Assembly (NCBI RefSeq): GCF_051014445.1
Contig: NC_135136.1
Span: 13,658,001 to 13,722,000 of the forward strand
Source of the DNA: Colletes latitarsis
Taxonomy: Eukaryota > Arthropoda > Insecta > Hymenoptera > Colletidae
Direction: 5' to 3'
Length of the DNA: 64,000 nt
The notes under the pieces were generated by a model. The model worked only from the letters and a program-made list of their open reading frames with translations, had not been told where the DNA came from and did not search any database. The position numbers and the translations under genes were made by a program. Shown piece by piece: positions 37,561-49,461 of this stretch; positions within the stretch are counted from its first letter, which is position 1; the number at the start of each line of letters is the position of its first letter.

Positions 37561-38088
37561 GATCCGGCCAACAAGAATGCGAAAAATGCGAAAGTACGAG
37601 CCAGATGTGGACAAATTCCAGACCTACCCGAGACTTAACCGGCGTTATCCTCTAAAATATTAATCGCAACCTGGTTTAATTGACTGTTTCCTTGTGGTAC
37701 CACATTACTACGTGATCCAAACCAGAAAAAGGCCAGGATCCGGCCAACAAGAATGCGAAAAATGCGAAAGTACGAGCCAGATGTGGACAAATTCCAGACC
37801 TACCCGAGACTTAACCGGCGTTATCCTCTAAAATATTAATCGCAACCTGGTTTAATTGACTGTTTCCTTGTGGTACCACATTACTACGTGATCCAAACCA
37901 GAAAAAGCCCAGGATCTGGCCAACAAGAATGCGAAAAATGCGAAAGTACGAGCCAGATGTGGACAAATTCCAGACCTACCCGAGACTTAACCGGCGTTAT
38001 CCTCTAAAATATTAATCGCAACCTGGTTTAATTGACTGTTTCCTTGTGGTACCACATTACTACGTGATCCAAACCAGAAAAAGCCCAG
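37561..38088 (-). repeat. Three consecutive near-identical monomers
   Basis: Units 37,561-37,736, 37,737-37,912 and 37,913-38,088 share the private variants GAGACTTAACCGG (ACTTAACC at 37,633, 37,809, 37,985), CGCAACCTGG and GTTTCCTTGTGG. They differ mainly at GATCCGG versus GATCTGG and AAAAAGGCC versus AAAAAGCCC. A recent expansion by one-monomer steps. Confidence 0.9.
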
Positions 38089-40059
38089 GATCTGGCCAAC
38101 AAGTATGCGAAAAACTCGGAGGTATGTGCCAGATGATAGCAAATACCAGAACTAACCCAGACATAACCAGCATTATCCTATAAAATATTATTCGCAACCA
38201 GATTTAATTGACTGTTTCGGTTTGGTACCACACTACTACGTGGTCCAAGCCAGAAAAAGCCCAGGATCTGGCCAACAAGTATGCCAAAAATGCGAAAGTA
38301 CGAGCCAGATGAGGGCAAATACCAGACCTACCAGAGACATTACCGGCGTTATCCTCTAAAATATTATTCGCAACCAGGTTTAATTGCCTGTTTCGGTGTG
38401 GTACCGCATTACTACGTGATCCAAACCAGAAAAAGGCCAGGATCCGGCCAACAAGAATGCGAAAAATGCGAAAGTACGAGCCAGATGAGGGCAAATCCCA
38501 GACCTAACCGAGACAGAACCGGCGTTATCCTCTAAAATATTAATCGGAACCTGGTTTAATTGACTGTTTCGGTGTGGTACCACTTTACTACGTGGTCCAA
38601 GCCAGAAGAAGGCCAGGATCTGTCCAACAAGTATGCGAAAAACTCGAAGGTATGTGCCAGATGGTAGCAAATACCAGAACTAACCCAGACATAACCAGCG
38701 TTATCCTATAAAATACTTATCGGAACCAGCTTCTACTGACTGCTTCAGTGTGGTACCACATTACTACGTGATCCAAACCAGAAAAAGCCCAGGATCTGAC
38801 CAACAACTATGCGAAAACGCGAATGATACGAGCCAGATAAGGGCAAATACCAGACCTACCCCAGACATAACCGGCGTTATCCTCCAAAATAGTAATCGCA
38901 ACCAGGTTTAATTGACTGTTTCGGTGTGATACCGCGTCACTACGTGATCTAAACCAGAAAAACCCAGGATCTGGCCAACAAGTATGCGAAAAATGCGAAA
39001 GTACGAGCCAGATGAGGACAAATACCAGACCTAACCCAGGCATAACCAGCGTTATCCTCTAAAATACTTATCGGAACCAGCTTCTACTGACTGTTTCATT
39101 GTGGTACCACATTACTACGTGATCCACACCAGAAAAAGCCCAAGATCTGGCCAACAAGTATGCGAAAAACGCGAAAGTATGTACCAGATGATAGCAAATA
39201 CCAGAACTAACCCAGACATAACCAGCGTTATCCTCTAAAATACTTATCGGAACCAGCTTCTATTGACTGTTTCAGTGTGGTACCACATTACTACGTGATC
39301 CAAACCAGAAAAGGGCCAGGATCTGGCCAACAAGTGTGCGAAAAACGCGAAACTATGAGCCAGAAGATTGCAAATACTAGAACTGACACAGACATTACCA
39401 TCGTTATCCTCTAAAATACTAATGGGAACCAGCTTTTACTGACTGTTTCAGTGTGGTGCCACATTACTACGTGATCCACACCAGAAAAAGCCCAGGATCT
39501 GGCCAACAAGTATCCGAAAAACGCAAAAGTATGTGCCAGATGATAGCAAATACCAGAACTAACCCAGACATAACCAGCGTTATCCTCTAAAATACTTATC
39601 GGAACCAGCTTCTACTGACTGTTTCAGTGTGGTACCACATTACTACGTGATCCACACCAGAAAAAGCCCAGGATCTGGCAAACAAGTATGCGAAAAACGC
39701 GAAAGTACGAGCCAGATGAGGACAAATCCCAGACCTACCCGAGACATAACGGGCGTTATCCTCTAAACTATTAATCGCAACCAGTTTAATTTACTGTTTC
39801 AGTGTGGTACCACATTACTACGTGATCCACACCAGAAAAAGCCCAGGATCTGGCCAACAAGTATCCGAAAAACGCAAAAGTATGTGCCAGATGATAGCAA
39901 ATACCAGAACTAACCCAGACATAACCAGCGTTATCCTCTAAAATACTTATCGGAACCAGCTTCTACTGACTGTTTCATTGTGGTACCACATTACTACGTG
40001 ATCCACACCAGAAAAAGCCCAGGATCTGGCCAACAAGTATGCGAAAAACGCGAAAGTAT
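38089..40059 (-). repeat. Arm-B monomers, mixed block
   Basis: Transitional satellite. The first part (to about 39,040) combines monomer types of the 35-37 kb family. From about 39,040 the GATAGCAAATACCAGAACTAACCC plus AATACTTATCGGAACCAGC type becomes dominant and introduces the trimer region. A pair with TATCCGAAAAACGCAAAAG occurs at about 39,511 and 39,862, two monomers apart. Nothing other than satellite is visible. Confidence 0.75.
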
Positions 40060-41115
40060 GTACCAGATGATAGCAAATACCAGAACTAACCCAGACATAA
40101 TCAGCGTTATCCTCTAAAATACTTATCGGAACCAGCTTCTATTGACTGTTTCAGTGTGGTACCACATTACTACGTGATCCAAACCAGAAAAAGGCCAGGA
40201 TCTGGCCAACAAGTACGCGAAAAATGCGAAGGTACGAGCCAGATGAGGGCACATACCAGACCTAACCCAGACATAACCGGCGTTATCCTCTAAAATATTA
40301 ATCGGACCCAGGTTTAATTGACTGTTTCCGTGTGGTACCACATTACTACGTGATCCAATCCAGAAAAAGCCCAGGATCAGGCCAACAAGTATGCGGAAAA
40401 CTCGAAGGTATGTGCCAGATGATGGCAAATACCAGAACTAACCCAGGCATAACCAGCGTTATCCTCTAAAATACTTATCGGAACCAGCTTCTACTGACTG
40501 TTTCAGTGTGGAACCACATTACTACGTGATCCACACCAGAAAAAGCCCAGGATCTGGCCAAAAAGTATGCGAAAAACGCGAAAGTATGTGCCAGATGATA
40601 GCAAATACCAGAACTAACCCAGACATAACCAGCGTTATCCTCTAAAATACTTATCGGAACCAGCTTCTATTGACTGTTTCAGTGTGGTACCACATTACTA
40701 CGTGATCCAAACCAGAAAAAGGCCAGGATCTGGCCAACAAGTACGCGAAAAATGCGAAGGTACGAGCCAGATGAGGGCACATACCATACCTAACCCAGAC
40801 ATAACCGGCGTTATCCTCTAAAATATTAATCGGACCCAGGTTTAATTGACTGTTTCCGTGTGGTACCACATTACTACGTGATCCAAACCAGAAAAAGCCC
40901 AGGATCAGGCCAACAAGTATGCGAAAAACTCGAAGGTATGTGCCAGATGATGGCAAATACCAGAACTAACCCAGGCATAACCAGCGTTATCCTCTAAAAT
41001 ACTTATCGGAACCAGCTTCTACTGACTGTTTCAGGGTGGAATCACATTACTACGTGATTCACACCAGAAAAAGCCCAGGATCTGGCCAACAAGTATGCGA
41101 AAAACGCGAAAGTAT
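40060..41115 (-). repeat. Three-monomer higher-order repeat (528 bp), two copies
   Basis: Landmarks at 40,123 and 40,428 recur at 40,651 and 40,956, exactly 528 bp later. Each copy passes through CTTCTATTGACTG, a GAAGGTACGAGCCAGATGAGGGCACATACC monomer and a CCCAGGATCAGGCC monomer. A third copy begins at about 41,165 but diverges quickly (GGTAACACATTAGTACG). Confidence 0.85.
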
Positions 41116-42699
41116 GTGCCAGATGATAGGAAATACCAGAACTAACCCAGACATAACCTGCGTTATCCTCTAAAATACTTATCGGAACCAGCTTCTATTG
41201 ACTGTTTCAGTGTGGTAACACATTAGTACGTGATCCAAACCAGAAAAGGGCCAGGATCTGGCCAACAAGTGTGCGAAAAACGCGAAACTATGAGCCAGAT
41301 GATTGCAAATACCAGAACTGACACAGACATAACGGGCGTTATCCTCTAAAATATTAATCGCAACCAGTTTAATTTACTGTTTCGGTGTGGAACCTCATTA
41401 CAACGGGATCCAGACCAGAAAAAACCCAGGATCTGGCCAACAATTATGCGAAAAACGCGAAAGTATGAGCCAGATGATTGCAAATACCAGAACTAACAGA
41501 GACATAACCAGCGTTATCCTCTAAAATACTAATCGGAACCAGCTTTTATTGACTGTTTCAGTCTGGTACTACATTACTACGGGATCCAAACCAGAAAAAT
41601 CCCAGGATCTGGCCAGCAACTATGCGAAAAACGCGAAAGGACGAGCTAGATGAGGGCAAATACCAGACCTAACCCAGACATAACCGCCGTTATCCTCCAA
41701 AATAGTAATCACAACCAGGCTTAATTGACTGTTTCGGTGTGGTACCGCGTTACTACGTGATCCAAACCAGAAAAAAGCCAGGATCTGGCCAACAAGTATG
41801 CGAAAAATGCGAAAGTACGAGCCAGATGAGGGCATATACCAGACCTAACCTAGACATAACCGGCGTTATCCTCTAAAATATTAATCGGAACCAGGTTTAA
41901 TTGACTGTTTCGGTGTGGAACCACATTACTACGGGATCCAAGCCAGAAAAATCCCAGGATCTGGCCAACAACTATGCGAAAAACGCGAAAGTACGTACTA
42001 GATGAGGGCTAATACCAGACCTAACCCAGACATAACCGGCGATATCCTCCAAAATAGTAATCGCAACCAGGTTTAATTGACAGTTTCGGTGTGGTACCGC
42101 GTTACTACGTGATCCAAACCAGAAAAAAGCCAGGATCTGGCCAACAACTATGCGAAAAATGCGAAAGTACGAGCCAGATGTGTGCAAATACCAGACCTAA
42201 CCCTGACGTAACCGGCGTTATCCTTCAAAATAGTAATCGCAACCAGTTTTAATTGACAGTTTCGGTGTGGTACCGCGTTACTACGTGATCCAAACCAGAA
42301 AAAAGCCAGGATCTGGCCAACAAGTATGCGAAAAATGCGAAAGTACGAGCCAGATAAGGGCAAATACCAGACCTAACCCAGACATAACCGGCGTTATACT
42401 CCAAAATAGTTATCGCAACCAGGATTAATTGACCGTTTCGGTGTGGCATCGCGCTACTACGTGATCCAAACCAGAAAAAGGCCGGGATCTGGCCAACAAG
42501 TATGCGAAAAATGCGAAGATACGAGCCAGATGATGGCAAATACCAGACCTAACCCAGACATAACCGGCGTCATCCTCTAAAATATTAATCGGACACAGGT
42601 TTAATTGACTGTTTCAGTGTGGTACCGCGTTACTACGTGACCCAAACCAGAAAAAGGCCAGGACCTGGCCAAAAAGTATGCGAAAAATGCGGAAGTACG
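41116..42699 (-). repeat. Arm-B monomers, mixed block with matches to 49 kb and 53-60 kb
   Basis: About 41,330-41,640 contains the rare TTTAATTTACTGTTTCGG, CTCATTACAACGGG and GTCTGGTAC variants that recur at about 49,070-49,390. About 42,180-42,360 (GTGTGCAAATACC, ATCCTTCAAAATAG, CCAGTTTTAATTGAC) recurs near 53,607, 57,290 and 59,915. Confidence 0.75.
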
Positions 42700-43815
42700 A
42701 GCCAGATGATTGCTAATACCAGAACTAACTCAAACGTAACCAGCGTTATCCTCCAAACTGTTAATCGGAACCAGCTTTTATTAACTGTTTCAGTGTGATA
42801 CCACAGTACTACGTGATCCAAGCCAGAAAAAACCCGGGATCTGCCCAACAAGTATGCGAAAAACGAGAAAGTATGAGCCAGATGGTTGCAAATACCAGAA
42901 CTAACCCAGACATAACCAGCGTTATCCTCCAAAATATTAATCGCAAAAAGGTTTAGTTGACTGTTTCGGTGTGGTACCGCATTACTACGTGATCCAAACC
43001 AGAAATATCCCAGGATCTGGCCAACAATTATGCGAAAAATGCGAAAGTATGTGCCTGGCGATTGCAAATACCAGAACTGACCCAAGCATAACCAGCGTTA
43101 TCCTCCAAAATATTAATCGCAACCAGGTTTAATTGACCGTTTCGGTGTGGAACCACATTACTACGGGATCCAAACCTGAAGAAACCCAGGATCTGGCCAA
43201 CAAGTATGCGAAAAACGCGAAAGTATGAGCCAGATGATTGTAAATACCAGAGCTAACCGAGACATAACCGGCGTTATCCTGTAAAATATTAATCGCAACC
43301 AGGGTTTGTTTGACTGTTTCGGTGTGGTACCGCATTACTACGTGATGCAAACCAGAAATATCCCAGGATCTGGCCAACAAGTATGCGAAAAATGCGAAAG
43401 TATGTGCCTGATGATTGCAAATACCAGAACAAACCCAAACATAACCAGCGTTATCCTCCAAAATATTAATCGCAACCTGGTTTAATAGACTGTTTCGATG
43501 TGGGACCACATTACGAAGGGGTCCAAGCCACAAAACACCCGAGTTCTGGCCAACAAGTACATGAAAATTGCGAAAGTATGAGCCAGATGAGGGCAAATAC
43601 CAGACCTAACCCAGACATAACCGGCGTTATCCTCTAAAATATTATTCGAAACCAGGTTTAATTGACAGTTTCAGTGTGGTACCACATTACTACGTGGTCC
43701 ATGCCAGAAGGAAGCCAGGATCTGCCCAACAAGTATGCGAAAAACGAGAAAGTATGAGCCAGAAGATTGCAAATACCGGAACTAACCCAGACATAACCAG
43801 CGTTATCCTCTAAAA
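42700..43815 (-). repeat. 1.1-kb segment repeated about 20 kb away, first copy
   Basis: Landmarks at 43,085, 43,129 and 43,596 correspond to 63,270, 63,314 and 63,781, a constant offset of 20,185 bp. Shared rarities include GGTTTGTTTGACTG, GATGTGGGACCACATTACGAAGGGG, AAAACACCCGAG and CCATGCCAGAAGGAAGCC. A shorter related piece lies at 61,559-62,030. Confidence 0.82.
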
Positions 43816-46800
43816 TATTATTCGCAACCAGGGTAGTTGACTGTTTCGGTGTGGTACCACATTACTACGTGGTCCAAGCCAGAAAAAGGCCAGGATCTGG
43901 CCAGAAAGTATGCGAGAAATGCGAAGGTACGAGCCAGATGATTGCAAATCCCAAACCTAACCGAGACATAACCGGCGTTAACCTCTAAAATATTAATCGC
44001 AACCAGGTTAAATTGACTGTTTCGATGTGGAATCACATTACGACGGGGTCCAAGCCACAAAACACCCGAGATCTGGCCAACAAGTACATGAAAATTGCGA
44101 AAGTATGAGCCAGATGAGGGCAAATACCAGACCTAACCCAGACATAACCGGCGTTATCCTCTAAAATATTAATCGGACGCAGGTTTAATTGACTGTTTCA
44201 GTGTGGTACCACTTTACTACGTACTGCAAGCCAGAAAAAGTCCAGGATCTGGCCAACTAGTGTGCGAAAAATCCGAAAGTACGAGCCAGATGAGGGCAAA
44301 TACCAGACATACCCCAGACATAACCGGCGTTATCCTCCGAAATAGTAATCGCAACAAGGTTTAATTGACTGTTTCGGTGTGGTACCGCGTTACTACGTGA
44401 TCCAAACCAGAAAAAAGCCAGGATCTGGCCAACAAGTATGCGAAAAATGCGAAAGTACGAGCCAGATGAGGGCAAATACCAGACCTAACCCAGACATAAC
44501 CGGCGTTATCCTCTAAAATGTTAATCGGACGCAGGTTTAATTGACTGTTTCAGTGTGGTACCACTTTACTACGTGCTGCAAGCCAGACAAAGGCCAGGAT
44601 CCGGCCAACAAGAATGCGAAAAATGCGAAAGTACGAGCCAGATGTGGACAAATCCCAGACCTACCCGAGACATAACCGGCGTTATCCTCTAAAATATTAA
44701 TCGGACGCAGGTTTAATTGACTGTTTTAGTGCGGTACCACATTACTACGTGGTCCAAGCCAGAAAAAGTCCATGATCTGGCCAACAAGTATGCGAAAAAT
44801 GCGAAAGTACGAGCCAGATGAGGGCAAATACCAGACCCAACCCAGACATAACCGGCGTTATCCTCTAAAATATTAATCGCAACCAGGTTTAATTGACTGT
44901 CTTAGTGTGGTCCCACATTACTACGTGGTCCAAGCCAGAAAAAGCCCAGGATCTGGCCAACAAGTATGCCAAAAATGCGAAAGTACGAGCCAGATGAGGG
45001 CAAATACCAGACCTACCAGAGACATTACCGGCGTTATCCTCTAAAATATTAATCGGAACCTGGTTTAATTGACTGTTTCGGTGAGGTACCACTTTGCTAC
45101 GTGGTCCAAGCCAGAAGAAGGCCAGGATCTGTCCAACAAGTATGCGAAAAACTCGAAGGTATGTGCCAGATGATAGCAAATACCAGAACTAACCCAGACA
45201 TAACCAGCGTTATCCTATAAAATACTTATCGGAACCAGGTTCTACTGACTGTTTCAGTGTGGTACCACATTACTACGTGATCCAAACCAGAAAAAGCCCA
45301 GGATCTGGCCAACAACTACGCGAAAACGCGAAAGTACGAGCCAGATGAGGGCAAATACCAGACCTACCCCAGACATAACCGGCGTTATCCTCCAAAATAG
45401 TAATCGCAACCAGGTTTAATTGACTGTTTCGGTGTGATACCGCGTTACTACGTGATCCAAACCAGAAAAAAGCCAGGATCTGGCCAACAAGTATGCGAAA
45501 AATGCGAAAGTACGAGCCAGATGGGGGCAAATACCAGACCTAACCCAGACATAACCGGCGTTATCCTCTAAAATATTTATCGGACCCAGGTTTAATTGAC
45601 TGTTTCAGTGTGGTACCACTTTACTACGTGCTCCAAGCCAGACAAAGGCCAGGATCTGGCCACCAAGTATGCGAAAAATGGGAAAGTTCGAGCCAGATGA
45701 GGGCAAATACCAGACCTAACCCAGACTTAACAGGCGTTATTCTCTAAAATATTAAACGGACCTAGGTTTAATTGACTGTTTCAGTGTGGTACCACTTTAC
45801 TACGTGGTTCAAGCCAGAAAAAGGCCAGGATCTGGCCAACAAGTATGCGAAAAATGTGAAAGTACGAGCTTAATGAGGGCAAATACCAGACCTAACCCAG
45901 ACATTACCGGCGTTATCCTCTAAAATATTAATCGCAGCCAGGTTTAGTTGACCGTTTCGGTGTGGAACCACATTACTACGGGATCCAAACCTGAAGAAAC
46001 CCAGGATCTGGCCAACAAGTATGCGATAAATGCGAAAGTACGAGCCAGATGAGTGCAAATACCAGACCTAACCCAGACGTAACCGGCGTTATCCTCCAAA
46101 ATAGTAATCGCAACGAGGTTTAATTGACAGTTTCGGTGTGGTACCGCGTTACTACGTGATCCAAACCAGAAAAAAGCCAGGATCTGGCCAACAAGTATGC
46201 GAGAAATGCGAAAGTACGAGCCAGATGTGGACAAATCCCAGACCTACCCGAGACATAACCGGCGTTATCCTCTAAAATATTAATCGGACCCTGGTTTAAT
46301 TGACTGTTTCAGTGCGATACCACATTACTACGTGGTCCAAGCCAGAAAAAGTCCAGGATCTGGCCAACAAGTATGCCAAAAATGCGAAAGTACGAGCCAG
46401 ATGAGGGCATATACCAGACCTAACCGAGACATAACCGGCGTTATTCTCTAAAATATTAATCGCAACCAGGTTTTGCTGTCTGTTTCGGTGTGGAACCACA
46501 TTACTACGGGATCCAAACATGAAAAAGCCCAGGATCTGGCCAACAACTATGCGAAAAACGCGAATGTTTGAGCCAAATGATTGCAAATACCAGAACTATC
46601 CCCGACATAACCAGCGTTATCCTCTAAAATATTATTCGCAACCAGATTTAATTGACTGTTTCGGTTTGGTAACACATTATTACGTGGTCCAAGCCAGAAA
46701 AAGGCCAGGATCTGGCCAAAAAGAATGCGAAAAATGCGAAAGTACGTGCCAGATGTGGACAAATTCCAGACCTACCCGAGACATAACCGGCGTTATCCTC

Positions 46801-46984
46801 TAAAATATTAATCGCAACCAGGTTTAATTGACTGTTTCAGTGTGGTACCACATTACTACGTGATCTAAACCAGAAAAAGCCCAGGATCTGGCCAACAAGT
46901 ATGCGAAAAACTCGAAGGTATGTGCCAGATGGTAGCAAATACCAGAACTAACCCAGACATAACCAGCGTTATCCTCTAAAATAC
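43816..46984 (-). repeat. Arm-B monomers with relatives of the 21-30 kb and 35-37 kb units
   Basis: 43,818-44,123 is closely matched by 50,510-50,800. 44,889-45,179 resembles the 35-36 kb family. 45,870-46,234 resembles the start of the 16-monomer unit (21,165-21,580), but its third monomer is full length where that unit has the 51-bp deletion. It therefore represents the undeleted state. No non-satellite sequence is visible. Confidence 0.75.
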
Positions 46985-49461
46985 TTACCGGAACCAGCTT
47001 CTACTGACTGTTTCAGTGTGGTACCACATTACTACGTGATCCAAACAAGAAAAAGGCCAGGATCTGGCCAACAAGTATGCGAAAAATGCGAAGGTACGAG
47101 CCAGATGAGGGCACATACCAGACCTAACCCAGACATAACCGGCGTTATCCTCTAAAATATTACTCGGACCCAGGTTTGATTGACTGTTTCCGTGTGGTAC
47201 CACATTACTACGTGATCCAAACCAGAAAAAGCCCAGGATCAGGCCAACAAGTATGCGAAAAACTCGAAGGTATGTGCCAGATGATGGCAAATACGAGAAC
47301 TAACCCAGGCATAACCAGCGTTATCCTCTAAAATACTTACCGGAACCAGCTTCTACTGACTGTTTCATTGTGGTACCACATTACTACGTGATCCACACCA
47401 GAAAAAGCCCAGGATCTGGCCAACAAGTATGCGAAAGGCGCGAAAGTATGAGCCAGATGATAGCAAATACCAGAACTAACCCAGACGTAACCAGCGATAT
47501 CCTCTAAAATACTTATCGGAACCACCTTCTACTGACTGTTTCAGTGTGGTACCACATTACTACGTGATCCACACCAGAAAAAGCCCAGGATCTGGCAAAC
47601 AAGTATGCGAAAAACGCGAAAGTACGAGCCAGATGAGGACAAATCCCAGACCTACCCGAGACATAACGGGCGTTATCCTCTAAAATATTAATCGCAACCA
47701 GTTTAATTTACTGTTTCGGTGTGGAACCTCATTACAACGGGATCCCGACCAGAAAAAGCCCAGGATCTGGCCAACAAGTATCCGAAAAACGCAAAAGTAT
47801 GTGCCAGATGATAGCAAATACCAGAACTAACCCAGACATAACCAGCGTTATCCTCTAAAATACTTATCGGAACCAGCTTCTACTGACTGTTTCAGTGTGG
47901 TACCACATTACTACGTGATCCAAACCAGAAAAAGGCCAGGATCTGGCCAACATGTATGCGAAAAACTCGAAGGTATGTGCCAGATGTTGGTAAATACCAG
48001 AACTAACCCAGGCATAACCAGCGTTATCCTCTAAAATACTTATCGGAACCAGCTTCTACTGACTGTTTCAGTGTGGTACCACATTACTACGTGATCCACA
48101 CCAGAAAAAGCCCAGGATCTGGCCAACAAGTATGCGAAAAACGCGAAAGTATGTGCCAGATGATAGCAAATACCAGAACTAACCCAGACATAACCAGCGT
48201 TATCCTCTAAAATACTTATCGGAACCAGCTTCTATTGACTGTTTCAGTGTGGTACCACATTACTACGTGATCCAAACCAGAAAAAGGCCAGGATCTGGCC
48301 AACAAGTACGCGGAAAATGCGAAGGTACGAGCCAGATGAGGGCACATACCAGACCTAACCCAGACATAACGGGCGTTATCCTCTAAAATATTAATCGGAC
48401 CCAGGTTTAATTGACTGTTTCCGTGTGGTACCACATTACTACGTGATCCAAACCAGAAAAAGCCCAGGATCAGGCCAACAAGTATGCGAAAAACTCGAAG
48501 GTATGTGCCAGATGATGGCAAATACCAGAACTAACCCAGGCATAACCAGCGTTATCCTCTAAAATACTTATCGGAACTAGCTTCTACTGACTGTTTCAGT
48601 GTGGAACCACATTACTACGTGATCCACACCTGAAAAAGCCCAGGATCTGGCGAACAAGTATGCGAAAAACGCGAAAGTATGTGCCAGATGATAGCAAATA
48701 CCAGAACTAACCCAGACATAACCAGCGTTATCCTCTAAAATACGTATCGGAACCAGCTTCTATTGACTGTTTCAGTGTGGTACCACATTAGTACGTGATC
48801 CAAACCAGAAAAGGGCCAGGATCTGGCCAACAAGTGTGCGAAAAACGCGAAACTATGACCCAGATGATTGCAAATACCAGAACTGACACAGACATAACCA
48901 TCGTCATCCTCTAAAATACTAATCGGAACCAGCTTTTACTGACTGTTTCAGTGTGGTACCACATTACTACGTGATCCACACCAGAAAAAGCCCAGGATCT
49001 GGCCAACAAGTATGCGAAAAACGCGAAAGTACGAGCCAGATGAGGACAAATCCCAGACCTACCCGAGACATAACGGGCGTTATCCTCTAAAATATTAATC
49101 GCAACCAGTTTAATTTACTGTTTCGGTGTGGAACCTCATTACAACGGGATCCAGACCAGAAAAAACCCAGGATCTGGCCAACAAGTATGCGAAAAACGCG
49201 AAAGTATGAGCCAGATGATTGCAAATACCAGAACTAACAGAGACATAACCAGCGTTATCCTCTAAAATACTAATCGGAACCAGCTTTTATTGACTGTTTC
49301 AGTCTGGTACCACATTACTACGGGATCCAAACCAGAAAAATCCCAGGATCTGGCCAGCAACTATGCGAAAAACGCGAAAGGACGAGCTAGATGAGGGCAA
49401 ATACCAGACCTAACCGAGACATAACCGGCGGTATCCTCTAAAATATTAATCGCAACCAGGT
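46985..49461 (-). repeat. Arm-B block related to the 40-41 kb trimer repeat
   Basis: 46,985-47,290 and 48,216-48,521 carry the same monomer pair as 40,123-40,428 and stand 1,231 bp apart. Between and after them lie GATCCACACCAG monomers and, at about 49,070-49,390, the rare TTTAATTTACTG / CTCATTACAACGGG / GTCTGGTAC set also seen at 41,330-41,640. The order of these types is rearranged relative to 40-42 kb. Confidence 0.75.
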
